Positions 26,401 to 34,604 are shown, counted from the stretch's first letter. The stretch is DNA of 64,000 bases from Opitutus sp. GAS368 (GCA_945869845.1 CAMBRG010000004.1:1-64000); one strand, 5' to 3'. Translations and numbers: made by a program. Notes: generated by a model not told the origin, from the sequence alone.

Positions 26401-29340
26401 GGCGATGCGGCCGCGGGCGGTCGAATTCACCTGGTCAAACGAGCCGGCGAGGATGAGCTTGCCGTCGGCTTGGAGGGCGAGCGCGAAAACGCTGCCGTTG
26501 ATCAGCGGTTTGTAGCTCGAATCGAATTCTCCATCCGGCGTGAGCCGGGCCAGATTTGAATTCGTGAGGCCGGTTTGATTCGTGAAGGCTCCGGCGATGA
26601 TGATTTTGCCGTCCGGTTGGACGAGCACGGCCCGAATCTCGCCGATGAGTTGGCGAACACCGAAATGGTTAAAACTGGCGCGCAGGGCGCTGTTGCGCTC
26701 GAACCAGCCGAAGTTCGCCGTCTGCACCGCGGCGTTGCCGCGCGCGGGCTGCACCATGAGCGCGGAGACCGGACCGTCAGGGTTGGGGTTAAAATTGGTA
26801 TCGGCCGCCCCGCCGAGGGTGAAACGGGCGAGGTTACGGCTCGTGGCCCCGGCAAAATTGGTAAACGAACCGCCCACGAGCAGCCGGGAATCGGGCTGAA
26901 CCGCCAAGGTCGTGATTTGGCCGGAAGCGGAAGTCGCAGCAGGGTCGAAGGCACCGTCAACGGTGCCGTTGGCGTTGAGCCGGACGATGCGATTGGGGGC
27001 GAGCACGAGTCCTTGGCCCGCCGGCGTGAGGGCGTTGAAACCGCCGCTCACGATCATCTGACCGCTGGCCAGGACCGTGATGGCGTTGACCTGGCCGCCA
27101 CCATTGGGATTGAACGCCGTGTCCACGGAGCCGTCGGTGTTGAGGCGGGCGATCCGGTTGATGTCTACATTCTTCGTGAGGTCGTCCTGGTTGCGGAAGA
27201 AACTGAAGAGACCACCGGCAACGATTTTGCCGTCGGACTGAAGCGCGAGCGTGTTGATCTGGTCGCTGGCGCGGGGGTTATACGCGGTGTCAAGGGTGCC
27301 ATCGGCGTTGAAGCGCGCGATGAAGTAGCGCACGGTGAGGCTCGCGGCGCCTTTTGGAGCGACGGTGTTGAACGCGCCAGCGACGACGATCTTCCCGTCG
27401 CTTTGCACCACTTGGGTGAAGACGTTGCCGTTGATCCCGGTGTCCCACGAGGTATCGACCGTGCCATCGGAATTTAGGCGGGCAGAATACGCGCGACCGG
27501 TCGAAGAGGTGCCCGCGTTGGGCGTGAAGAACGTGAAATTGCCGCCGATGAGGATCTTGCCGTCACTCAGCACGGTGATGACGGTGGGCGAGGAGTTGGC
27601 GCCGGGGTCGAAGCTGTCGAGCGTGCCATTGGGATTGAGGCGGGCGATGAAGCCGCGGTTGGTGGTGGCGGATACGCCGTTGGGCTGGAGCGCGGTGAAA
27701 GCTCCGCCGACCACGATCTTTTGGTCGGCGCTTTGGAGCGCGAGCGCGGTGACTTGGGCGTTGGGGGCGGGGTCAAACGCGGCATCGACCGAGCCATCGC
27801 TGTTGAGCCGGGCGAGGTAACGACGGGGAATGCCACTGAGGTTCGTAAACGCGCCGCCGATGACGATCTGGCCGTTGGCCTGAACGACGATCGCGGTGAC
27901 AATATCATTGGCGACCGGCGCAAACGCGGTGTCCACCGTGCCGTTGGCATTGAGGCGAGCGAGGAAGTTGCGGGTCACGCCGCCCAGAATCGAGAAGTTG
28001 CCGCCGACGATTACTTTGCCGTCGGACTGCACCGCTTGGACGACGATGCGGCCATTGGACGTCGGATCGAGGGTGGTGTCGACCGAGCCGTCGGCGTTGA
28101 GGCGGGCGAGGAAGTTCCGATTGACCGGGGCGACGGTCGCGCCGGCGCGATATTGGGTAAAATAACCGCCGGCGATGACCTTGCCGTCGGCTTGGAGCGC
28201 GAGAGCTTGGACCGCGCCGTTACCGGAACTGTTGAACGTCACGTCGAGGCTACCGTCGACCAAGAGACGCGCCAGATAGGTCCGGCTGGTAGATCCCGCA
28301 TCGTTGTTGGGCCGCAGACTGGTAAAAGCGCCGCCGACCAGCAGCGTGCCATCGGGCTGGAGCAGAAGGGCGTTGACGTCGGCGTTGGGATTCGGATTCC
28401 AAGCGGTATCGAGGGAACCGTCCGCGTTGAGCCGGGCGAGGCGGCTGCGGGTCGTCGTGGCGGTTGAGCCGCCGGGGACGATGGCGTTAAACGAGCCGCC
28501 GAGAATAATTTTGCCGTCCGTCTGCACGGCGATTGTGGTGACGGCATTGTCGGGCTTCGCATCGAATTCGGAATCGGGCGTGCCGTTCGGATTCAGCCGG
28601 GCAAAGCGCGTGCGGGTGGTGGTGACGCCGTTTTCAGGGCTCAGCGAGGTGAACGAACCGCCGACGAGGATTTTATTGCCGTCGCCTTGAAGCGCGAGGC
28701 TGAGGACTGCGGCGTTGGGGTTGGGGTTGAACGTGGTATCGATCGCGCCGGAGGCCAACAGGCGGGCGAGGTAATTCCGGGCCACGCCACCGACCGAGCG
28801 GAAAGTGCCACCGATGACGATCCGTCCATCGGCTTGGACGACGATCGAGGTCACCTGCGGGGCGCCGGCACCGCCCACATTGGGGTTAAACGTAAGATCG
28901 ACCCGGCCGTCGGGCAGAATGCGAGCGAGGCGATTGCGGAGGGCGGCGGGCGCAGGATTGGAATTGTTGGGCTGAAGCTGGGTGAAAAATCCGCCGATAA
29001 TAATGCTGCCGTCGGGCTGGAGGGCGATGGCGGTGACGTGGCCGTTCGGGGCCGGGTTGAATTCCAAGTCGAGCGTGCCGTTGCTGTTGAACCGGGCAAA
29101 ATTAACGCGATCGATGCGGTCCGAGGCCCCGTTGGGGAGAACGGTGGTGAACGCTCCGCCGACGATGACCTTGCCATCGCGCTGGGTGACGGCGGCGAAC
29201 ACGGGGCCGTTGAGATTGGGGTCGAAACCGTCGTTAGCGGAAGGCGTCTGACCGATGAGCGCGGCGGCGGAGGCAACCACTAATGAACTCGTGCGGACGA
29301 GCGCGCGGACGCCGAGGCGGAGGGACGATAAGGACAACAT
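23479..29340 (-). CDS. Giant secreted delta-60 repeat protein
   Basis: About 1953 residues. After the signal-like N-terminus (LSSLRLGVRALVRTSSLVVASAAALIGQ) come roughly 28 units of the delta-60 (DUF5122) beta-propeller type, each around QxDGKIIIGGxFTxxxG...RLNxDGxxDxxFxP. Unit 16 is degenerate (NAAVQTANFGWFERNSALRASF) and units 22-23 appear fused by a deletion (GGRFNGIQGDGSLLVGGNF). Next is a putative Ig domain (EGLPPGLALNSDTGVISGIA), then two copies of a domain ending ...LTEIYTAE and ...LAEIYSVAP. The last domain resembles terminal domains of other verrucomicrobial exported proteins. Function unknown; probably cell surface or secreted. Confidence 0.85.
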   Translation of the reverse strand: MLSLSSLRLGVRALVRTSSLVVASAAALIGQTPSANDGFDPNLNGPVFAAVTQRDGKVIVGGAFTTVLPNGASDRIDRVNFARFNSNGTLDLEFNPAPNGHVTAIALQPDGSIIIGGFFTQLQPNNSNPAPAALRNRLARILPDGRVDLTFNPNVGGAGAPQVTSIVVQADGRIVIGGTFRSVGGVARNYLARLLASGAIDTTFNPNPNAAVLSLALQGDGNKILVGGSFTSLSPENGVTTTRTRFARLNPNGTPDSEFDAKPDNAVTTIAVQTDGKIILGGSFNAIVPGGSTATTTRSRLARLNADGSLDTAWNPNPNADVNALLLQPDGTLLVGGAFTSLRPNNDAGSTSRTYLARLLVDGSLDVTFNSSGNGAVQALALQADGKVIAGGYFTQYRAGATVAPVNRNFLARLNADGSVDTTLDPTSNGRIVVQAVQSDGKVIVGGNFSILGGVTRNFLARLNANGTVDTAFAPVANDIVTAIVVQANGQIVIGGAFTNLSGIPRRYLARLNSDGSVDAAFDPAPNAQVTALALQSADQKIVVGGAFTALQPNGVSATTNRGFIARLNPNGTLDSFDPGANSSPTVITVLSDGKILIGGNFTFFTPNAGTSSTGRAYSARLNSDGTVDTSWDTGINGNVFTQVVQSDGKIVVAGAFNTVAPKGAASLTVRYFIARFNADGTLDTAYNPRASDQINTLALQSDGKIVAGGLFSFFRNQDDLTKNVDINRIARLNTDGSVDTAFNPNGGGQVNAITVLASGQMIVSGGFNALTPAGQGLVLAPNRIVRLNANGTVDGAFDPAATSASGQITTLAVQPDSRLLVGGSFTNFAGATSRNLARFTLGGAADTNFNPNPDGPVSALMVQPARGNAAVQTANFGWFERNSALRASFNHFGVRQLIGEIRAVLVQPDGKIIIAGAFTNQTGLTNSNLARLTPDGEFDSSYKPLINGSVFALALQADGKLILAGSFDQVNSTARGRIARLNADGSLDTAYDPTASADVRALALQTDGKLVLGGDFTTLQPGATGTAVGRSYLARLNTDGTIDTPYNPTANAAVNALVFQSDGKLLVGGSFTSLQPGATGTAVNRSNLARLNADGTVDSYNPGPNAAVNAITLQFPDGKAIIGGAFNGVRPNEEATYARSGIARLNLDGTIDLDFDPSANGAVNALAAFADGTILAGGDFTTFRPNGAAFATTRTRLALINSDGVLNPGFNPGPTGSVFAVRALADGSIFAGGRFNGIQGDGSLLVGGNFATIGGSQNANLAFLDGDGNASPFFSPNPNGLVAALAQQADTRLIVGGNFTSIAGLPRARLARLTLAGVIDPTFNPGVDGLVSTLSVQADGRILLGGTFANVAGTARANLARLTAAGAIDSAFTAVTNGSVFALRMLPDGKILIAGSFTAVSGTARNRLARLNADGSVDPAFTASVGNGEVRSLALSADGKITLAGTFTTVSGAPRANVARLNADGSLDAAFNPATNGTVFAAILQGDGAPVLGGTFSTAGGLARVNLARLASTTPATQAIVAAANRTSVIWNRGGSSPDVSAVRFEFSTDSANWTAIGIATRVGATANWQLTGLNLPAADTFYIRASGATAGLLRAVQAFNFSVVPAFNSANSVGTTSGNQFLLATGTGATAAYAAEGLPPGLALNSDTGVISGIATTAGTYGVMVTATNAGGTVARALSITVSPPGSTSVGPAILYNLASRATIAGSGLTTSGFSVSGPGNKSVLVRASGPALAAFGVTDGIARPRLRLFNAVGAVMLENAGWANNSEVAATAARLGAFAYTAGSVDAAVVVSLAPGNYSVQVGDDAARGGSVLTEIYTAEAVVTATLINLAARAPVAVGRPLIGGFVVTGEAGTVQRLLLRGVGPGLAKFGVTGALGDPVIKVYNSAGALVAANDDWSGADLAALAPFALDAGSKDAALIYSFSPGAYTLEVSTTGTAGEALAEIYSVAP

Positions 29341-29689
29341 AAGGAAAGGGACGGTGGGCGAAGAATCTCGGCGAAAGTTAAAACCATGCCAAGGGAGCAA
29401 GATGCGAACAAGTGAACCAAAGGCTCACCTGCGGACACAGCCAGCAGATTGACAGGAAGGAATACTTTTTAGTCCCGGCGCTTCCGGCGCAAGTTCCGAA
29501 AATCTCCCTCCGAGCCCAACCTCGGGCCGCTCAATCCCGCTGGGTGAGGCAAGCTGAGGCGCTCATGGTGGGAGTTTGGCGTCAGCAGCGGTCACGTTTC
29601 GGAACTCTCGCTCTTGCAGTTTTCCATGAGGGCGCGCCGCAAATTTTTTCCGCCGCAAGCAGTTGGGGGGAGGGCTTGCCGACCCCAAG

Positions 29690-29842
29690 CTATTGCAACC
29701 TGAGATTTCGCCAGAGGGCGTTGCCGGGCTGTTGGTCGGTGCCGGGCAGGAGCGTGCGCTGGTAGAGGCGCAGGGTGGTTTCGCGGCTGGCAAATGAGGT
29801 TAGGTCGATATTGGCGGAACGCCACGTACGCTCCGACGAAGA
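29690..29842 (-). pseudogene. C-terminal remnant of an exported protein
   Basis: One minus-strand frame reads TWRSANIDLTSFASRETTLRLYQRTLLPGTDQQPGNALWRNLRLQ and stops. The pattern W-x(4)-D-L-x(3)-A-x(5)-L-R-L-Y looks like the last strands of a carbohydrate-binding-type beta sandwich. No upstream coding frame continues. The remainder of 29341-29992 shows no gene that I can support. Confidence 0.4.
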
Positions 29843-29992
29843 GGCAGTCGGCCGTAAGCGCTGGGTGCGGCCGTTTTGGGGATAAACAGATTGTCATCTT
29901 TGGCCTCTCGCTTTCGGAGTCTTTGCCTGCCCAGCGAAAACAGCGCAGCGAAGGCTTGAATCCCCCGGTGGTTTGGGCGCGAAGTAGCGGGG

Positions 29993-30907
29993 ATGAAATC
30001 GACCCCGACTGCGCCCGGCCCCGAATCTAAAATATCCCGGCGCGATCTTCTGCGCGGAGCGGCGGCGTTGGCGGCGGCGGGTCTCACCGCCGGCGCGGCA
30101 ACCGGCCGCGCGGCCGAGGCGGAGGTCTATCGCGCGAAAAACGGCCGGGTTTTGCAATCGGTGGTCCCGTGGTGCTTCCGGCCGATGACGCTGGAGGAGT
30201 TGTGTACGGTGGCCGTGCGCTTGGGAATTCCCTCGGTCGAACTGACCACACCCCACAACTTTCCCCTACTCAAAAAACACGGCCTCGGGTGTGCGCTGAC
30301 GAGCAGTCACGGTTTCGCGAAGGGCTTCGCCCACGTCGAGGAGCACGCGGAGTGCCTCAAAGTACTGCGCGAGCGGATCGACGCCACGGCGGCCGCGGAG
30401 TTTCCGGCGGTGATCACGTTTTCCGGCTTTCGGCGCGGGATCTCGGACGAAGCCGGCACCAAAAACATGGTCGAGGGGTTGAAGAAAATCGCCGGCTACG
30501 CGGAGGAGAAAAAAGTGACGGTCTGCCTTGAGATGCTGAACTCCAAGGTGAACGAGGAGATGAAGGGGCACCCGGATTATTTCTGCGACGACATCGACCA
30601 CTCGGTGGAGATTTGCCGACTCGTCGGGTCGGAGCGTGTGAAAGTGCTCTTCGATATCTATCACGTGCAAATCATGCACGGCGACGTGATCCGGCGCGTG
30701 CAGCAGCACAAGGACTGGATCGGCCACTACCACACGGCGGGCGTCCCCGGGCGCAACGAAATCGACGGGACGCAGGAGATAAACTACCGCCCGATCATGC
30801 AGGCGATCGTCGCCACGGGCTACCGCGGCTACGTCGGCCAAGAGTTCATTCCCCTGCGCGATAAAGTGCCCTCACTCAGCGAAGCCGTGCGGATCTGCGA
30901 CGTGTAA
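29993..30907 (+). CDS. Tat-exported sugar isomerase-like TIM-barrel protein
   Basis: A Tat leader (ISRRDLLRGAAALAAAGLTAGAATGRA) precedes a xylose isomerase-like TIM barrel of the hydroxypyruvate isomerase group. Metal-site candidates are the glutamates in TVCLEMLNSK and VGQEF, the aspartate in VKVLFDIYHVQIMHGDV and the histidine in WIGHYHTAGVPGRNEIDG, the GRxEidgtqEINY block being typical of hydroxypyruvate isomerases. 304 residues. A periplasmic location is unusual for the housekeeping enzyme, and such Tat forms are common in Verrucomicrobiota and Planctomycetota. The real substrate is not known. Confidence 0.85.
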   Translation: MKSTPTAPGPESKISRRDLLRGAAALAAAGLTAGAATGRAAEAEVYRAKNGRVLQSVVPWCFRPMTLEELCTVAVRLGIPSVELTTPHNFPLLKKHGLGCALTSSHGFAKGFAHVEEHAECLKVLRERIDATAAAEFPAVITFSGFRRGISDEAGTKNMVEGLKKIAGYAEEKKVTVCLEMLNSKVNEEMKGHPDYFCDDIDHSVEICRLVGSERVKVLFDIYHVQIMHGDVIRRVQQHKDWIGHYHTAGVPGRNEIDGTQEINYRPIMQAIVATGYRGYVGQEFIPLRDKVPSLSEAVRICDV

Positions 30908-30938
30908 ACGGCCGGTCGCCCCCGAGACGGCGCCCGGT

Positions 30939-32153
30939 TTAACCCGCCGCCTTCACTCGCTCCCAAAAGGGAAAATACCCGCGCCCCGCGTGCGGGAAAA
31001 GCTCGGTGTCCCAAGCCCGCCGCCGCCAGGTCAGCGCAACTCCCGCCGCGCCCAACGCTCGCTCGGCCGCGAGCCCCTCGTCGAGCCACGGCCCGACAAA
31101 CGGCCGATACGCGACCACGCGCCGCAGGCCCTGCGTCTTCGCCCACTCCACCAGCTCCGCCGCCAGGTCGTCCGTTGCTCCGCCCATCACGACCACCCCG
31201 AAGTGCGCTCCGGCCCGCGTCGCGCCGTCGCCGAGCGCGGCTCGCGTCCACCCGGCCACGCTCTCACCCCAGCCGGCGCGTCCCGCGATTCCCGTCGGCC
31301 ACACCGCGTTGACCGACGCAACGTTCTCTCCCGCCAGTTCGCCAATTTCCACCGCAAGGTCCTCGGCGTGAAGCCAGAGTCCCACGCGTTCTCCTGCCCC
31401 ACCCGCCGCCGCACTCCACGAACCAGCCTCGGTCCAAGCCGCCACCTTGAGCAGCGGTTCCTCCGTGATCGCAAACGCGGCGGGCGCGAGCTGTCCCGCC
31501 GCCGGCGCGCACCGGCCTTCGGTGTAATGCGCGATGTTGTCGGCGCGCGCCACGTAGGTTTTCCCCGCTGTCTGGAGCCCCGCGACCCAGCGCCACGAGA
31601 GCGTGTTGCTCGCCGCGTCCCCATCGAGCAGGTGCTCGAAAAAGAACGCCGCGCCCAACTCCCAGGGCAGCCGCAGCGTGAAAATCCAGATCGAGGCAAA
31701 CCACATCCGGGCGTGGTTGTGGAGGTAGCCCGTCGCCACCAGCTCGCGCGCCCAATCGTCGAAGCCCGCAATCCCCGTCCGCCCGGCGCACGCCGCCTCC
31801 CACGCGCTCCGCCGCTCGCCCCGCAAACCGTCGCGCCGGCGCGGCACCGCCTCGGTCCACCGCGTCCACGCGGCGGGGCGTTGCTCCAGCCACCCTTTCC
31901 AATACGTGCGCCAATACACTTCCTGCACAAATTTTTCGACGGCGGGAAACGTCCAACGCGCCCGCGCCGCCGCTACGACTTCGCTCTCCAACAGCAGTCG
32001 CTTCTGCAACCACGGCGAGAGCCGCGCGACGTGATCGTTTCCCGGCCGCACAAAATTTCGCTCCGCCGCATAGGCTCCCGCCGCCGGCAAAAATTCCGCC
32101 AGCCGCGCCTGCGCCGCGGCCCGCGTCGGTTTAAAATTTATCGTCATCCCCAT
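30939..32153 (-). CDS. Photolyase/cryptochrome-like FAD protein with atypical domain order
   Basis: The FAD-binding helical domain of photolyases is near the N-terminus: NFKPTRAAAQARLAEFLPAAGAYAAERNF..., LSPWLQKRLLLESEV, FVQEVYWRTYWKGWLE, then the hallmark TGYLHNHARMWFASIWIFTLRLPWELGAAFFFEHLLDGDAASNTLSWRWVAGLQT. The antenna-type alpha/beta domain that normally precedes it is missing. About 190 further residues follow, ending VVAYRPFVGPWLDEGLAAERAL and AWDTELFPHAGRGYFPFWERV, which resemble parts of that domain. The ORF can start at 32258, only 5 bases from a divergent gene; MGMTINF (32153) is preferred to leave promoter room. Light-driven repair or sensing is possible. Confidence 0.75.
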   Translation of the reverse strand: MGMTINFKPTRAAAQARLAEFLPAAGAYAAERNFVRPGNDHVARLSPWLQKRLLLESEVVAAARARWTFPAVEKFVQEVYWRTYWKGWLEQRPAAWTRWTEAVPRRRDGLRGERRSAWEAACAGRTGIAGFDDWARELVATGYLHNHARMWFASIWIFTLRLPWELGAAFFFEHLLDGDAASNTLSWRWVAGLQTAGKTYVARADNIAHYTEGRCAPAAGQLAPAAFAITEEPLLKVAAWTEAGSWSAAAGGAGERVGLWLHAEDLAVEIGELAGENVASVNAVWPTGIAGRAGWGESVAGWTRAALGDGATRAGAHFGVVVMGGATDDLAAELVEWAKTQGLRRVVAYRPFVGPWLDEGLAAERALGAAGVALTWRRRAWDTELFPHAGRGYFPFWERVKAAG

Positions 32154-32263
32154 CCGCGCACCCAACGCCGCCATTCGCTCCGCGCAACCCGCCGGCGCTC
32201 TTTTGCCCCAAAACCAGTCGCCGGCTTGCGAAAGCCACCCGACTCCGTTTTGATTCACACGCC

Positions 32264-32776
32264 ATGAAACTCCGCTCCCTCCTCGTGTTATCCTCCCTCC
32301 TCGCTATGTTCTCTTCCGCCGCTTCCGCCGCGCCCCTCAAGGTCGGCGACGCCGCTCCTGTCGCGTCCGCCACCACCGATGCCGGTGTCACCCTCAACCT
32401 CGCCGACGTCTACGCCAAAAACGCCTACACGCTCGTTTGGTTTTATCCAAAAGCGCTCACCGGCGGCTGCACGAAACAGGGCTGCTCCCTCCGTGATGCC
32501 AACGCCGAGCTCGCCGCCAAGGGTGTCGCCATTATCGGCGTCAGCACCGACACCGTCGAGAAACAGAAAGAGTTCAAAGACGTGAACAAATTCGCCTTCA
32601 CGCTGCTGGCCGACACCGACAAGAAAGTTCTCAAAGCCTTCGGCCAAGAGCCGCTCATGTTCGCCAGCCGCGAGGCCTACCTCATCAAGGGCGGGAAGAT
32701 CGTTTACAAGGACACCGGCGTCACCGCAAAGCAGGCCGAGAACGTCCTCGCCTTCCTCGCCACCCAAAAGAGCTGA
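32264..32776 (+). CDS. Exported peroxiredoxin, PrxQ/BCP type
   Basis: The signal peptide MKLRSLLVLSSLLAMFSSAASA is followed by a thioredoxin-fold peroxiredoxin. Peroxidatic Cys69 and resolving Cys74 lie in TGGCTKQGCSLRDA, the C-x4-C spacing of PrxQ enzymes. It reduces peroxides, with a thioredoxin-like donor outside the cytoplasm being inferred. 170 residues. A strong terminator follows. Divergent from the photolyase-like gene. Confidence 0.9.
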   Translation: MKLRSLLVLSSLLAMFSSAASAAPLKVGDAAPVASATTDAGVTLNLADVYAKNAYTLVWFYPKALTGGCTKQGCSLRDANAELAAKGVAIIGVSTDTVEKQKEFKDVNKFAFTLLADTDKKVLKAFGQEPLMFASREAYLIKGGKIVYKDTGVTAKQAENVLAFLATQKS

Positions 32777-32807
32777 GCGCCCAGGCGATTGCCCGGCCCT
32801 CGGTCCC

Positions 32808-32833
32808 AGCCCGTCATCACGACGGGCTTTTTT
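32808..32833 (+). terminator. Rho-independent terminator after the peroxiredoxin gene
   Basis: Stem AGCCCGTC/CGACGGGCT-type hairpin with an ATCA loop followed by six T residues, about 30 bases after the stop codon. Confidence 0.85.
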
Positions 32834-32881
32834 GTGCCCGGCTGGAATCGGGTGTAGCTGGAAGTAACGTTATTGGCTTCG

Positions 32882-32935
32882 TGGCCCGGGTGGCCCGGGT
32901 GGCCCGGGTGGCCCGGGTGGCCCGGGTGGCCCGGG
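32882..32935. repeat. Six-copy 9-bp minisatellite
   Basis: TGGCCCGGG repeated six times without variation. On the minus strand it would encode PGH repeats in an otherwise implausible ORF, so it is treated as a non-coding minisatellite. Being perfect, it is likely to vary in copy number between strains. Confidence 0.85.
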
Positions 32936-33047
32936 CGTCTCGCCCGGGGACGAGCGGGCAGGTCGCCCGGTCGTCTCCGATCCCATGGGCGGGACACCCA
33001 TGACACTTCAATCGCTGATTCCATTTCCAGTTAGGGCACTTGAAATC

Positions 33048-33230
33048 CTAATTCGGCTGCGGAGAATTATCCTTGAGCCAAACGCCGAGGAACCAGCACT
33101 CGATTGCCGATAGAAAATAGCTCGCTGCGGAGGCTCGATCTCTGAACTGAGGAAGCAGAAACGGGAAGAGCCCCGCTATTCCTAAAATTACAAATGTAAG
33201 CCATCCAACACCATGCCAGATGAGTACCAT
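33048..33230 (-). CDS. Small hydrophobic membrane protein
   Basis: A 60-residue ORF MVLIWHGVGWLTFVILGIAGLFPFLLPQF...SYFLSAIECWFLGVWLKDNSPQPN with two likely membrane segments, in a stretch of lower GC than its surroundings. The WHGVGWLTFVILG opening looks like small membrane proteins found in many bacteria. No function is known. Remaining bases of 32777-33405 outside this ORF, the terminator and the minisatellite show nothing supportable. Confidence 0.5.
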   Translation of the reverse strand: MVLIWHGVGWLTFVILGIAGLFPFLLPQFRDRASAASYFLSAIECWFLGVWLKDNSPQPN

Positions 33231-33405
33231 ATTTTAAGAAGAGCCAATAACAACTCTAGGTGGCAAGCCTCGCGCAATCTTTCAAAGCACTTTGCCAAGA
33301 ACAGCTGACCGCGATTCGCCAATCGGATATTCAATTGATCGAAATAAATCTGCATCAAGCGAAGGTTCGGATCGCGTCTAAACAAAGCATAAATTCGAGA
33401 CGCGT

Positions 33406-34017
33406 CTAGCTCCGCGCAAACTCCAACAACGGCCCGAAATCCTGCCCATCTGCCGCGCGCACAGCGGCAAGGTAGCGGGCGCGAATTTCTCCGGCTGCGA
33501 CCAGATTCACACCCGCGCCCCACGTCAGCGGCACCCCTCGGCCGGCCGCCACTACGATGTCGGCCACGAGGCGCGCGTGACGACCGTTACCGTTGGGCCA
33601 GGGATGGATCACGACCAATTGATGGTGCAGCCGCACCGCCACCTCGTGCAGCGGATAGCTGGCATACTGCAGTTGCGTCCGCGCGTCGTCGAAAGCGTTG
33701 CGCACACCCTCGGTGATGCGAGGCCCCGCCCAGCCGAGATTTTTCTCCGTCGTGCGGTATCGTCCGGCCCAGCGCCACACGCCGCGAAACATCCGGCGGT
33801 GCAACTCCCGCCCGACTGCGTCGCTTAACAAATCCGTGCGGGCGAGCGCCCGCGGTCGCATCGCCCAAACTCGCGCGGTGTTGATCCCCAGCCGCTCGAC
33901 TTCGTTGAGCTGCGCTCGCGTCGCCAAGCTGGGAATCAATTCCGACTGCTCCTCCGATGTGAGCAGCGTGGCCCCGTCCTCGATGGGAAACAGGTCGAGA
34001 TCGTCTCTCGGGTTCAC
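33406..34017 (-). CDS. Mobile mystery protein B, Fic domain
   Basis: About 203 residues with the Fic motif HPWPNGNGRHAR (near residue 138), where Asn replaces the usual Asp/Glu of HPFxxGNGR, as is common in this family. The N-terminal region carries EDGATLLTSEEQSELIPSLATRAQLNEVE, typical of mobile mystery protein B. Fic proteins transfer AMP or related groups to target proteins. It overlaps the partner gene by four bases (ATGA), so the two form one translation unit of a mobile two-gene module, probably toxin-antitoxin-like. Confidence 0.88.
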   Translation of the reverse strand: MNPRDDLDLFPIEDGATLLTSEEQSELIPSLATRAQLNEVERLGINTARVWAMRPRALARTDLLSDAVGRELHRRMFRGVWRWAGRYRTTEKNLGWAGPRITEGVRNAFDDARTQLQYASYPLHEVAVRLHHQLVVIHPWPNGNGRHARLVADIVVAAGRGVPLTWGAGVNLVAAGEIRARYLAAVRAADGQDFGPLLEFARS

Positions 34018-34445
34018 GCGGTCGGAGGCGCAGGTCGCACCGGTTTCAGATCCCCCACCGCTTGTCCTTCCAACGCCATCGAATGCTCCGTCGCCGCCAA
34101 ATACGCCCGCGCGAGCTTATGCCGCGCTGCCAGATCGGCAAACGACTCAGCCACCCCCGCCCGCGGCACCACAAAGTATACGACCTCACACTCCATCGCC
34201 TCCGCCGCCCGTTGCAGCGACTTCAGACTAATCGCCCTGCGCGCTTCCGCCGTTTCCAGTTGGGCATAGGATTGCCGGGTCATACCGAGCTTGGCCGCGA
34301 GGCCTGCCTGGGTCGCGCCCGAGCTCTCCCGCACCGCTCGCAGCCAACCGCGCACCGGTCGACGCGCCGCCGCCCGGGCGCTCCTCAAAGCGCCCACTTG
34401 TTGGTCGAGACCCTTTAGCACGATGTCGCGAATTCCGTCATTCAT
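34014..34445 (-). CDS. Mobile mystery protein A, HTH regulator
   Basis: A 143-residue XRE-type DNA-binding protein: helix-turn-helix GATQAGLAAKLGMTRQSYAQLETAEARRAISLKSLQRAAEAMECEVVYFVVP. The LxxLDQQVGALRSARAAARRPVRGWLRAVRESSG leader is typical of mobile mystery protein A. It overlaps the Fic gene start. Two inverted copies of an AT-rich operator lie immediately upstream, implying autoregulation. It is the probable antitoxin or regulator of the Fic partner. Confidence 0.88.
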   Translation of the reverse strand: MNDGIRDIVLKGLDQQVGALRSARAAARRPVRGWLRAVRESSGATQAGLAAKLGMTRQSYAQLETAEARRAISLKSLQRAAEAMECEVVYFVVPRAGVAESFADLAARHKLARAYLAATEHSMALEGQAVGDLKPVRPAPPTA

Positions 34446-34450
34446 GCAGT

Positions 34451-34528
34451 CTATAAATTGCTATTTATAGATATAAGCAAGTTTTAAGCTGCTATAATCA
34501 AAAATAGGCAATTTATAAACTGCCTATT
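34451..34528 (-). promoter_or_regulatory. Twin palindromic operators of the mobile mystery module
   Basis: A perfect palindrome CTATAAAT-TGCT-ATTTATAG lies five bases before the mmpA start codon. A second inverted repeat, AATAGGCA-10 bases-TGCCTATT, ends at 34528. Both contain the word TATAAATTGC(C)TATT, in opposite orientation, so one regulator could bind both. The region is strongly AT-rich against a GC-rich background and must also hold the promoter. Confidence 0.7.
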
Positions 34529-34604
34529 ATCTTAGCATCGCCCCACCTAAATCAACGCTACCAAGAGATTGTCCGGTGTCCCCGCTGCCCTCTACCTTTC
34601 CCGA

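Noticed and set aside
32704-33024. Collagen-like PGH-repeat protein on the minus strand
   Set aside because: The PGH repeats come from a 9-bp minisatellite; the rest of the ORF overlaps the peroxiredoxin gene and terminator in antisense.
33188-33523. 111-residue minus-strand ORF between the small membrane gene and the Fic gene
   Set aside because: Overlaps the 3' end of the Fic gene out of frame and has no family-like sequence.
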